Assembly (NCBI GenBank): GCA_944323675.1
Contig: CALUTK010000019.1
Location: forward strand, 1-33,259
Reading direction: 5' to 3'
DNA length: 33,259 nucleotides
Source: Candidatus Gastranaerophilales bacterium
Lineage (GTDB): Bacteria; Cyanobacteriota; Vampirovibrionia; Gastranaerophilales; Gastranaerophilaceae
The notes beneath the pieces were generated by a model. That model was not told the DNA's origin. It saw only the letters and a list, made by a program, of their open reading frames with translations, and searched no databases. This document shows positions 23,287 through 31,368 of this stretch, piece after piece (within the stretch, counting starts at the first letter, position 1; every line of letters starts with the position of its first letter). The position numbers and the translations under genes are program-made.

Positions 23287-23775
23287 TTACCCTCCATCCA
23301 GCTCTTGAAGCTGACGCATAATTTCTTTTTCTTCTTCTTCGATTTTTTCAAGATTCTGTCTGTAAAATCTTGTGACACCGAGTTCTGAGAAAGTTTTCAG
23401 TTCTGCCGCTTTTTCTTCTGCTATATAGGCTTCCCTGTTTTTTTCTTTATGCTTTTCAAGAACCTTTACACCCTGCTCAAGCTTGACGAGTTTTTCTTTT
23501 TCAATATCAAGTTTTCGCTGTGCTTCTACACGGATTTCTTCTAGTTTTTCCGCCTTATCCCAGAGATAGACGAGGTAATTATCATACGTTTCGTACATCA
23601 TCGGGTTGGCTTGCCGCATGTTCTGTTTTGTAGCCTCTATCTCTTCGTTATTTTTTCTTATATTCTCCTCCGCGATAAAGACTGCCTGCTGGGCTTTTTG
23701 AACCACTAACAACTGTTCTTCTTTTTTACGGATTCTGAATTCTAAGACTTTTTGTAATCTGTAACGAAAAGGCAT
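23287..23775 (-). CDS. fliJ: FliJ-like flagellar export chaperone (coiled coil)
   Basis: A 162-aa, almost entirely helical, Glu/Lys/Gln-rich protein starting MPFRYRLQKVLEFRIRKKEEQLLVVQKAQQAV, the typical opening of FliJ (FxFRLQxVLxxR). FliJ is the soluble central stalk of the flagellar export ATPase and escorts chaperones. It lies directly before the fliK-like gene, a common order downstream of fliI, but no fliI is in the window. It is the first gene of the three-gene operon. No clear Shine-Dalgarno sequence is seen. A weak promoter (TTTAGA, 17-18 nt, TTATATA) lies about 50 bp upstream. Confidence 0.82.
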   Translation of the reverse strand: MPFRYRLQKVLEFRIRKKEEQLLVVQKAQQAVFIAEENIRKNNEEIEATKQNMRQANPMMYETYDNYLVYLWDKAEKLEEIRVEAQRKLDIEKEKLVKLEQGVKVLEKHKEKNREAYIAEEKAAELKTFSELGVTRFYRQNLEKIEEEEKEIMRQLQELDGG

Positions 23776-23865
23776 TTTAGACTAAACTTTCTTGTGATTA
23801 TTATGTTATATAACCGCAAGTTCAGAAACATCTAAACGTATGATATATTTAATGATAAAAATCAA

Positions 23866-24306
23866 TTAGTCAATAATATGAACTCCAGTCCCGGAACCTA
23901 TTTGTTCATTATGATGATACCAGCCGTTTATGCTTTCATAATCGGTCTGCTTTCCGTTTACTGAATTCGTATCATCATCCCAATAAGGGTTAACCTGCGG
24001 GGTTAAACCAGTCGGAGTACCTGTAAAAAATGTACTTATTCTGTTAAATAACCCGCCGGTGCCGCCGATATTTATACTATTGCAGCCATATCTGTTTCTG
24101 TAACGAGGGTTATCATAAGGTCTGTCATAAATAGGGCGCGGATGTCTGTAAAAATTGCCCCTGTGCGGACGTGATTTAAAATGATGATTATAAATACTCG
24201 GATTATACGCAGGACGCCCCGGCGAATACGTGGTTACATATCTTGTGGCAAAGGCACAATTTATAGAAAATATCAGCCCTGTCAGCAAAATTAAAAATTT
24301 TTTCAT
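23866..24306 (-). CDS. Small secreted protein rich in Arg, Tyr, Pro and His
   Basis: This 146-aa protein is not recognised. It has a clear signal peptide (MKKFLILLTGLIFSINCAFA, cut near AFA/TR). The mature part is rich in basic and aromatic residues, with a repeated R-P-x-Y-x-R/N flavour (RPAYNPSIYNHHFKSRPHRG, HPRPIYDRPYDNPRYRNRYG). A Gly/Asn/Thr-rich segment and an acidic tail follow. Low-complexity composition suggests an extracytoplasmic, possibly disordered or wall-binding protein. A good AGAGGAGTG site precedes the ATG. It is divergent from rqcH. Confidence 0.7.
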   Translation of the reverse strand: MKKFLILLTGLIFSINCAFATRYVTTYSPGRPAYNPSIYNHHFKSRPHRGNFYRHPRPIYDRPYDNPRYRNRYGCNSINIGGTGGLFNRISTFFTGTPTGLTPQVNPYWDDDTNSVNGKQTDYESINGWYHHNEQIGSGTGVHIID

Positions 24307-24446
24307 AATACACTCCTCTGATTTTTATAACGGAAAGTCTGCCTGTTTTTATTGAGCACTCAAAACTCATAAAAAGAATATATTCATTAACGGAAAATTT
24401 TATCCCCCGAAGTGGCAATCCGTGATAATTAATTTTATATGGTTCA

Positions 24447-24461
24447 TGCTAAAATTATTCT
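24447..24461 (+). promoter_or_regulatory. Extended -10 of rqcH (leaderless type)
   Basis: TGC-TAAAAT (TG at 24447-24448, hexamer at 24450-24455) is followed by exactly 6 nt and the ATG at 24462. No good -35 is visible, which is common for extended -10 promoters. There is no Shine-Dalgarno sequence. Confidence 0.45.
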
Positions 24462-26051
24462 ATGATTACATATGACAGCCTTACATTAAAAGCGTGGACA
24501 GATGAAAATTCAGAATTTCTTACAGGCGCCAGAATCCAAAAAATTCAGCAGCCTACAAGAAGGGATTTCGTGTTTTCTATAAGAAAAACAGGTGAAACAA
24601 GAAAATTTTATATAAATATTAATCCTCAGTTTCACCATATCTGTTTTATGAATAAAGAAAACGAAACCGGAAGAATGATTGAAATACCTAAAAAACCGCC
24701 TATGTTTTGCATGCTTTTAAGAAAATATCTTGAAAATTCGGTTATCTATAAGGTCAATCAGCCGCCATATGAGAGGATTTTGGAATTATATATAGAAACA
24801 TTCAACGAACTATCAGAAAAAATTTATCTTTGCCTTGCAATTGAGTTAATGGGAAAACATTCAAATGTTATTTTATATAATGACGACACTAACGTAATTA
24901 TCGGGTGCGCACATAACGTAGGTGCCGAAAAAAGCAGTGTGAGGGAAATGGCAGGCACGCTTCCCTATGTTTATCCGCCGAAACAAATTAAATCAGACAT
25001 TCTGAACTACAATGGCATACTTGATTACGCAACTCTATCAAAAGACTTTTTCTGGTTTTCAAAATCTTTTGCGGAACTTTGTGCAAATGTTCCGCTCGAA
25101 AAATTAAAAGATTTTATCAGGCTGAAAAACATCTCGCCTGCAATTTCCTCTGACTATAAAGAATTTTCGCTGTTTAAAGAACTCCTGAAAAATCCTATTC
25201 CGCAAGAGTCGGTAAATGGCATGATTGATAACTACTTCACTTATTATCAGGTAAAAGACAAATTCCAGACAATAAAAACCCACCTCCTGTCGTTTACAAA
25301 TCAAAAAATAAAAAAATTAAAAAATACACTGATAAAAATTGAAACTCACATTATGCAAGAAGGAAATTCAGACAGATACCGTCTTTTTGGTGATTTGATT
25401 ATGGCAAATCTTTATAATAACAAAGATTTTTCATCATCTATTGATGTTTTTGATTACGAAAACAATAAAAATATTACAATTGAACTTGATAACACAAGAA
25501 CGCTGAAAGAAAACGCAAATAAATTCTATAAACTCTATAACAAAGGGAAAATTTCGCTGCAAAAATCGACAGAAATGAAAGAACAAATTTCTGAAAATCT
25601 TGCCTATTTTGAACAGGTTTTATATTCACTGGAAACAGCAAAAGAAATCACGGATTTACTGGAAATAAAATCAGAACTCATGCCTGACGAAAACGAAAAA
25701 ATTGAAAAACGCAAGGCTATTGAGCCGGAGAAATTAGAACTTGACGGTTTTACTATTTTTATCGGCAAAAACAACCGCCAGAATGATTACATAATCTCAA
25801 AACTCGCAAAAGATGAAGATTTGTGGTTCCATACAAAAGACTGCGCGGGCTCACACGTACTTTTAAAAGGAGAAAACCCGCCGGATGACATCATCTTGCA
25901 ATGTGCAAAGCTTGCAAAAAAACATTCTTCCGCGGCTGAATCTTCAAAAGCAGGAGTAATTTATACCAAAAGAAAATACCTTAGAAAACCGCCTAAGGCA
26001 AATTTAGGATATGTAACTTACAAAAACGAAAAAGAAATAATAATTGACTAA
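24462..26051 (+). CDS. rqcH: NFACT-family protein RqcH (ribosome quality control)
   Basis: RqcH binds the obstructed 50S subunit and directs C-terminal alanine tailing of stalled peptides. The 529-aa chain has the NFACT-N domain (about 1-190; IQKIQQPTRRDFVFSIR, PKKPPMFCMLLRKYLENS, LAIELMGKHSNVILYN), a helical and coiled-coil middle (about 260-400), and the NFACT-R domain (about 425-529; GKNNRQNDYIISKLAKDEDLWFHTKDCAGSHVLLKG and AKKHSSAAESSKAGVIYTKRKYLRKPP). These genes are often annotated 'fibronectin-binding', which is misleading. The stop codon overlaps the start of the polymerase gene by one base (TAATG). Confidence 0.93.
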   Translation: MITYDSLTLKAWTDENSEFLTGARIQKIQQPTRRDFVFSIRKTGETRKFYININPQFHHICFMNKENETGRMIEIPKKPPMFCMLLRKYLENSVIYKVNQPPYERILELYIETFNELSEKIYLCLAIELMGKHSNVILYNDDTNVIIGCAHNVGAEKSSVREMAGTLPYVYPPKQIKSDILNYNGILDYATLSKDFFWFSKSFAELCANVPLEKLKDFIRLKNISPAISSDYKEFSLFKELLKNPIPQESVNGMIDNYFTYYQVKDKFQTIKTHLLSFTNQKIKKLKNTLIKIETHIMQEGNSDRYRLFGDLIMANLYNNKDFSSSIDVFDYENNKNITIELDNTRTLKENANKFYKLYNKGKISLQKSTEMKEQISENLAYFEQVLYSLETAKEITDLLEIKSELMPDENEKIEKRKAIEPEKLELDGFTIFIGKNNRQNDYIISKLAKDEDLWFHTKDCAGSHVLLKGENPPDDIILQCAKLAKKHSSAAESSKAGVIYTKRKYLRKPPKANLGYVTYKNEKEIIID

Positions 26052-27280
26052 TGGCAAACGGATTGGATGAAATTCAAAAGATAATTGATAATATTGCTAT
26101 GGCGAAGAAACACGTTATAGCACTTATCGATTGTGATTCTTTTTTTGTATCCTGCGAGCAGAAGGTTAACCCCGAACTAAAAGGAAAACCAGTCTGCGTT
26201 ATGTCAGCGCGCGGGCAATGCGTAATTTCCCGTTCCAAAGAAGCAAAAGCGCTAGGCATCCGTATGGGTATGCCATATTTTCAGGTTACCGGGAAAATGA
26301 AAGATGCAATCTATATCAACGCAAGCCATGACCTATATGGAAAAGTTTCAAAAGAGGTTATGGCTGTTTTAAAACGGTTTTCGCCAAAAGTTGAGGTTTA
26401 TTCAATTGACGAAGCCTTTGTTGATTTAACTGGACTTGAAAGACTTTATAAAAAGAATTACCTTGAAATTGCACAGATGATACGGGAAACAATTAAAAAG
26501 GAAGTGGATATTCCTGTATCAATCGGCTTAAGTTCCTCAAAATCGCTCGCTAAACTCGCCTCTGATAAAGCAAAAGCTCAAGAGACAGGAATTTTTCTAA
26601 TCGGTTCCAGAAAAATCATCCCCGTCCTTGAAAAGACAAGCATAGACGAAATCTGGGGAATAGGTAAAAATCTTTCCGCACTTCTGCGCCGCAACGGAAT
26701 CTTAACAGCCTACGAACTTGTAAGACAATCTGATATATGGCTTAATAAACAAATAGGAATCCGCGGATTAGAGATGAAACACGAACTTCTCGGAGAAATG
26801 GTCTCTCCGGTATCAGACGAAGTGAAGCTTCCAAAATCCATCCAGCAGACAAGCGCCATGGCAAAATTTACCTCAGACAAAGAATACATAAAAAATTCGC
26901 TGAATTACCACATCCACCGCGCCTGCGTAAAACTCAGAAAAATTAACGCAAAATGCCACGGTATCGGTATTATGCTCAGAACAAAAGATTTTAAGGTTTA
27001 TTATGATAAAAGAATACTGAATCAGGCAACAAGTTTTGAACTTGAAATATCTGACGTGATTTTTGAAATGCTGGATGAATTATATAACCCGAACATCTTA
27101 TACAGAAGCACCGGCGTAACACTGGATAACTTTGTTCAAAATTCACAAGCACAGCTCTCGCTCTTTGCAGACAACGAAACCGAGACAAAAAAAGATAAAC
27201 TCACCCGCTGCTTTGATAAACTTGAAGAGAAATTCGGGAAAAATATAATACAAACAGGTTTTATAAAAGAAGATGTTTAG
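26051..27280 (+). CDS. dinB: Y-family translesion DNA polymerase (DinB/UmuC)
   Basis: A 409-aa error-prone polymerase that copies past lesions. The palm carries both metal-site motifs: ALIDCDSFFVSCEQ and YSIDEAFVDLTG. VISRSKEAKALGIRMGMPYFQ is closer in style to UmuC than to classical DinB. IPVSIGLSSSKSLAKLASDKAK and the helix-hairpin-helix region (IWGIGKNLSALLRRNGI) follow, then the little finger. Near the C-terminus QLSLF fits a sliding-clamp-binding motif. The start at 26051 shares a base with the rqcH stop, so translation is probably coupled. A second Met, 16 residues in, lies just before the conserved core and has no ribosome site. No umuD or LexA-type box was seen. Confidence 0.92.
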   Translation: MANGLDEIQKIIDNIAMAKKHVIALIDCDSFFVSCEQKVNPELKGKPVCVMSARGQCVISRSKEAKALGIRMGMPYFQVTGKMKDAIYINASHDLYGKVSKEVMAVLKRFSPKVEVYSIDEAFVDLTGLERLYKKNYLEIAQMIRETIKKEVDIPVSIGLSSSKSLAKLASDKAKAQETGIFLIGSRKIIPVLEKTSIDEIWGIGKNLSALLRRNGILTAYELVRQSDIWLNKQIGIRGLEMKHELLGEMVSPVSDEVKLPKSIQQTSAMAKFTSDKEYIKNSLNYHIHRACVKLRKINAKCHGIGIMLRTKDFKVYYDKRILNQATSFELEISDVIFEMLDELYNPNILYRSTGVTLDNFVQNSQAQLSLFADNETETKKDKLTRCFDKLEEKFGKNIIQTGFIKEDV

Positions 27281-27320
27281 AAAAAACAAGGCGCTAAATG
27301 CAATTGCACTTAACGCCTTT
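27281..27320. terminator. Bidirectional terminator between the polymerase and SLH genes
   Basis: AAGGCG (27288-27293) pairs with CGCCTT (27314-27319), and an inner TAAxTGCAA/TTGCAxTTA stem adds to it. On the minus strand the hairpin runs into TGTTTTTTC, a good terminator for the SLH gene; on the plus side the T run is short. Confidence 0.75.
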
Positions 27321-27345
27321 ATAAATGTCTTATTGGCTTAACTTA

Positions 27346-28494
27346 CTATTCATAAATCCAGCCGTTAGTTAAATCAACTTTTACAGGTTTCAATAATTTT
27401 ATGTGGACAATGTTATCAGTTGTAACCTCAAGTTTTTCACCTTTAAATACTGCTCTTACAAACTTCATAAACCAGTTTCTGTGTTTCGTAATATTTGCAA
27501 CACCTTGAAATGCTGTTGTCTGGTCATTGTTTGTTGTGATAATTGAGTTATCAAGGACAAGAACACCGTTTCTTACAAACCATTTGCCTTTTCTTACATC
27601 AATTACCTGACCTTTAAGAGTTGACCCCTGATAAACAAGAATATATTTATCTTTTGTAATATAGTTCTGAGGAGCAACAGCCACATATAAATCACCATTT
27701 TGAGCCGATTGAGAACTTACAAATTTTGTTAACTTAACCGGAACAATTGTGCCTTCCGGAATTATGCCGTAGCTGCCCTGAACAGTTGCATTTTCAATAA
27801 CAAAGCCTTCGCCCGTCTTTTTTGTCATTGCCTGAGCAAGTTTTTCATTCGGATTAAGTTTTGCCTGTTCCATCATATTATAAAGAATTGCAGCCACTTC
27901 TGCTCTTGTTGCAGGTCTTGTAGGTTCAAGACTTGCTTTTCCGTCTGTCGGCATTACAACAATCATCTTTAAAATTTCAGCTTTACCGGCAGGGAGCAGA
28001 AATGATTCAGGAATGGAGGAAGCATCAGCATACTTTGATAAAACTTCTTTTGCTTTCTCTGGACTAATCTGTTCTGTAGTCAAAGCATTAACTGCAACCG
28101 TCATGGATTCTTCACGTGTCACTGTATCATCCGGTCTGAATACTCCGCCTTCTTCATCGGCTGAAATTAATTCAAAATATAAAGCTTTTTGAATTGCGTC
28201 GTAAGCCCAGTATTCAGAATTGATATCAGAAAATTCAACCGGCTGTGCAACAGAAGCATGCTCCTGGCCTAAAGCTTTAATTGCCATGGAAGCGAATTCC
28301 GCACGGGTAACGTTCGCATCAGGCTTGAACGTACCGTCAGGATATCCTACAATTACGCCCTTATCTGATAAATCATTAATCTGAGCCGCTGCCCAGTGAT
28401 CTGCAGATACATCAGGAAACTGAAATGCCCATGCTGATGTTATACCAAACAACACCACAGAGACACTTAACAAGAATCTTATTAGATTTTTCAT
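27346..28494 (-). CDS. S-layer-homology (SLH) protein with a C-terminal IPxGT beta domain
   Basis: The signal peptide (MKNLIRFLLSVSVVLFGITSAWA) is followed by three SLH repeats. The first, FPDVSADHWAAAQINDLSDKGVIVGYPDGTFKPDANVTRAEFASM, is classical. The second (FSDINSEYWAYDAIQKALYFELI...FRPDDTVTREES) is good. The third (about 145-205, ending RPATRAEVAAILYNMM) is degenerate. SLH triplets bind pyruvylated wall polymers. The C-terminal part (about 230-380) has IPEGTIVPVKLTKFVSSQSAQNGD, YQGSTLKGQVIDVRKGK and LVLDNSIITTNN, resembling the secreted protein at 17689-18363. GGAGGG eight nt upstream sets the ATG at 28494; an in-frame TTG at 28500 is less likely. Promoter and adjoining palindrome are listed separately. 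Confidence 0.9.
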   Translation of the reverse strand: MKNLIRFLLSVSVVLFGITSAWAFQFPDVSADHWAAAQINDLSDKGVIVGYPDGTFKPDANVTRAEFASMAIKALGQEHASVAQPVEFSDINSEYWAYDAIQKALYFELISADEEGGVFRPDDTVTREESMTVAVNALTTEQISPEKAKEVLSKYADASSIPESFLLPAGKAEILKMIVVMPTDGKASLEPTRPATRAEVAAILYNMMEQAKLNPNEKLAQAMTKKTGEGFVIENATVQGSYGIIPEGTIVPVKLTKFVSSQSAQNGDLYVAVAPQNYITKDKYILVYQGSTLKGQVIDVRKGKWFVRNGVLVLDNSIITTNNDQTTAFQGVANITKHRNWFMKFVRAVFKGEKLEVTTDNIVHIKLLKPVKVDLTNGWIYE

Positions 28495-28536
28495 ATCCAA
28501 CCCTCCAAGTTATAAGATACACAAATTATTTATATC

Positions 28537-28565
28537 ATGATACACGTAACAAATAAATGTCGCAA
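28537..28565 (-). promoter_or_regulatory. Promoter of the SLH gene
   Basis: Minus strand TTGCGA (28560-28565), a 17-nt spacer and TATCAT (28537-28542), followed by about 42 nt to the ATG at 28494 including GGAGGG. Confidence 0.65.
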
Positions 28566-28566
28566 C

Positions 28567-28586
28567 TTTACATAAAGTTATGTAAA
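28567..28586. promoter_or_regulatory. 20-bp palindrome abutting the SLH promoter (candidate operator)
   Basis: TTTACATAA (28567-28575), two central bases (AG) and TTATGTAAA (28578-28586) make perfect 9-bp arms. It ends one base upstream of the -35 of the SLH gene, the usual place for a dimeric activator or a repressor site. No T tract follows that would make it a terminator for the SLH gene. Confidence 0.55.
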
Positions 28587-28665
28587 AAATAGCATATAGA
28601 CTTTAAGTCCAAACAAGTTAGCCACAGTCTCATGTGCGCGAAAACCTGAATTAAAAGAATGGATT

Positions 28666-31221
28666 TTATACAATTCCAAAATTAATTCCAAGACAGCTGA
28701 GAGCGTCTTCCGTATTATTGACAAAGAAGTCGTAGCGTTTTGCAATTTCTGCTGCTGTTAGTTTTGGGTTAATTTTTACTGCATCCTGGGTTGCTTTTGC
28801 CATTTCATTCATTAACTGTTTTATTATCGTATTCCGGTCAACAGCTTTTGCTAGATTATAGTTACAGCTGTTCGCTATATTCTGCAGGCAGCCAAGGTTT
28901 GATATGATATAAGTTTCCTCTGCCTTCATCTGGTTAATATGTGCCGCGTTCGGGATTATGTTTTTCTTCTGCATAAAATCTAAGCAGAAGCTGTTTACTG
29001 TTGAGAATATTTTCACAGGGTTATCTACATCAATTTTTGTATCAGTGTTATAAATTGAGTGTTTGAGTGCTGCTGACATCTCTTTGATAATCTGTTTTTT
29101 ATTGTTATCTCCGAGTTTGGCGCCTTCAAGCATTGCTTCTGCAATGGCGTCAGTGTTGCCTATAAGGTAATCTATATGGTTAAAGAGATTCTTAATCGCC
29201 TGAGCCTGTTCTGTTTTTGTTGTGTTTCCGTAGTCGATAATTGTGATAGGTTTGGAGCCGTTTTTAAGGTCTTTGATTTTTCTGACATCAACAAGAATAT
29301 TACCGCCATGAGGGTCAGATTGAACTACTTTTATGCCTTTTTTCGGCAGTGAGAACAGTTGTTCGCAATAGACTTTTACGTAGTTTTCTACAAAATTTTT
29401 GAAGTCGTCTTCTGTTAGGTTTGCTTCCTTCCATTTCTCAGCAAATTTGTCGCTGTCCAATTGTGTACCCGGTGCTTTTTCCATAATGAATATATGATTT
29501 TTGGAATCTATTACGCCGACAGGTTGGAAAGCAGATGCCTGCTCACCGATTTGTTTTGCGGAAAGAGCTTCTTCATTAAGGTTAATTTCGTTGCCCCAGA
29601 CTTTGTACATATTCTCTGTCTGATTTATGTCGTATTCTTTACGCTCTTTTGTTTTAATCGTTTGTTTCGAAGTAAAGAGAGAATAATCATCTATCGCGCG
29701 TTCTTCAATTTTTGCCATAACCTTTGCTTTATCTCTTGCAATTTTATCGGAATCAAGGAAATGCTGCTTAACAAGTTTTATTACAACTTCTTTTCCTTCA
29801 GTATCTTTTGCAAGATATGATTCTGCGATTGAGCCGACACCTAATAGTTTTTCTATTTTATATTTGCCGCTGTATTCTTTATCAAGCATATTTTGGGCAT
29901 CTTCAATGCTCCTTGATGTCGGGCAGGAACTTTTTATCCGTTTTAAGATTTGCTGCAGGTCTTTAAATCCGTTGATATCCATGTCTTTTTTATCAAGTTC
30001 TTCTAATGCTCTATCAATCCCTGATGTTTCAAAAGAAAAATTGAATTCTCTACCGTCATACAACCTGCCATTTTTACGTGCATTATTTCCTTCGACAAGC
30101 TGGTCGATTTGTTTTATTATTTTTGCTTGTTTGTCATCAGGAATATCAACAACCGTCTGCAAATATTTAGGGAGAAATATGTTTTCTTCTTCAAGTTTTC
30201 TAATTTTACCTTCAATGTTACCGTTTTGCCCTTTTTCAAGTAAAATTCTCATAAAATCTTCGTCAAGTTTGGGAATTCCTGTCGGATCAAACTTTTCGCC
30301 TTTAATAATTACCCCTAGGTCATAGCCGATATCACGTGCAAGCTGCTGGAATTCCGTAAGTTGTCCTTCCGGAGGTCGGTAGCTTATGACATGCTGTTTA
30401 TTTAGCGCGGTTAATTTTACCGAATCAACAATTTTTGAAATATTAAGATGACCTCTAGCCGAGGCAAAAGCAATCCCCGCAAGACTTAAGGTTCCAATTA
30501 AAGCAGTATCTTTTTGTTTTTGCAAAAAGTCACTGATTGAAGGAAGATTTTCATCATCTTTTTTATCTGTAATATATCTAGTAAAGGCATTTATCGCTAT
30601 ACCTGCCGGAATAAGAACCGGATTAAGCGTTGATAAAAATCCGGAAACACCGTCTAAGGAGCCGGAAAGAACGTTTGAAGTTGTGTTTTGCTGTTCTTTT
30701 CTCACATCTTTATCCATCCCGAGAGAATCCAGACCTTTTAAGCCAGTTTTTACAGCCAGACCCGTTAAGACTGAAGCTCCTGCTGTTAAAATAAATGCAG
30801 GTATTTTATATTTAGGTGTAAAAGTATTTACAAGACTTTTTGCTTTTTTACCAATAAAACCTATACCTAAAGCCGCTACTGTAGCAAGAGTGTCTATTGT
30901 TATTTCCGAACGGTTAAAGTTTGAATTTTCATAGCGGGCAATATATTTTTTCGTATCTGATTTTGAAAGTTGTCCTTCCTGATACTGCACAAGTTTTTTC
31001 TTAACCTTTTTATCAGTTACGCCTACAGGCAAAATTCTGTTTAAAAATCCGTAAAACTTTGCGATTAACCCGCGTTTTTTCTTCGCCGAAATATAAATGT
31101 CGTTCAAATCGTTATCCGGATTAATGACAAGTTTTGGCTTAGCCTGCTTTTTATTTTTATTGTCTTTTTCAGGCATTTTTGCGGCAAATTTTACACTATT
31201 TTGTATATCAAAATCAGACAT
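28666..31221 (-). CDS. Large membrane protein with a UbiB/ABC1-like kinase domain
   Basis: The 851-aa chain starts with a short motif (NSVKFAAKMPEKD, 8-20). A basic region follows, then four hydrophobic Ala/Gly-rich segments (about 107-124, 138-160, 187-213, 238-256), then a soluble region. The kinase-like domain starts about 455: nucleotide loop LLGVGSIAESYLAK (Gly461, Gly463), VVIKLVK, a helix with NLNEEALSAKQIGEQ, IFIMEKAPGTQLD, then SDPHGGNILVD (Asp636) and ITIIDYGN (Asp663). DPHGGN...DYG matches the DPHPGN...DFG signature of UbiB/ADCK kinases. The alanine-rich loop of that family is absent. UbiB proteins have C-terminal membrane helices; here they are N-terminal. The role is unknown. AGGGGA precedes the ATG, and a TTGGCA/TATTTA promoter lies upstream. 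It is divergent from the 476-aa membrane gene. Confidence 0.82.
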   Translation of the reverse strand: MSDFDIQNSVKFAAKMPEKDNKNKKQAKPKLVINPDNDLNDIYISAKKKRGLIAKFYGFLNRILPVGVTDKKVKKKLVQYQEGQLSKSDTKKYIARYENSNFNRSEITIDTLATVAALGIGFIGKKAKSLVNTFTPKYKIPAFILTAGASVLTGLAVKTGLKGLDSLGMDKDVRKEQQNTTSNVLSGSLDGVSGFLSTLNPVLIPAGIAINAFTRYITDKKDDENLPSISDFLQKQKDTALIGTLSLAGIAFASARGHLNISKIVDSVKLTALNKQHVISYRPPEGQLTEFQQLARDIGYDLGVIIKGEKFDPTGIPKLDEDFMRILLEKGQNGNIEGKIRKLEEENIFLPKYLQTVVDIPDDKQAKIIKQIDQLVEGNNARKNGRLYDGREFNFSFETSGIDRALEELDKKDMDINGFKDLQQILKRIKSSCPTSRSIEDAQNMLDKEYSGKYKIEKLLGVGSIAESYLAKDTEGKEVVIKLVKQHFLDSDKIARDKAKVMAKIEERAIDDYSLFTSKQTIKTKERKEYDINQTENMYKVWGNEINLNEEALSAKQIGEQASAFQPVGVIDSKNHIFIMEKAPGTQLDSDKFAEKWKEANLTEDDFKNFVENYVKVYCEQLFSLPKKGIKVVQSDPHGGNILVDVRKIKDLKNGSKPITIIDYGNTTKTEQAQAIKNLFNHIDYLIGNTDAIAEAMLEGAKLGDNNKKQIIKEMSAALKHSIYNTDTKIDVDNPVKIFSTVNSFCLDFMQKKNIIPNAAHINQMKAEETYIISNLGCLQNIANSCNYNLAKAVDRNTIIKQLMNEMAKATQDAVKINPKLTAAEIAKRYDFFVNNTEDALSCLGINFGIV

Positions 31222-31240
31222 ATTTCCCCTATATTTTTTA

Positions 31241-31269
31241 TAAATAGCCTAAAATTTGAAAATTGCCAA
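31241..31269 (-). promoter_or_regulatory. Putative promoter of the UbiB-like membrane kinase gene
   Basis: Minus strand TTGGCA (31264-31269), a 17-nt spacer and TATTTA (31241-31246), then about 19 nt to the ATG at 31221, with AGGGGA in between. It lies in the 147-bp gap shared with the divergent gene at 31369. Confidence 0.45.
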
Positions 31270-31368
31270 ATTCTTCATTTTAAATTAAGAAATATTAAAG
31301 TTAGAATAAGATTTATAGCAATTTTTCTTTGTGTTTTAATTTTATTTTAAATGTAGAAAGGTTTTTTA

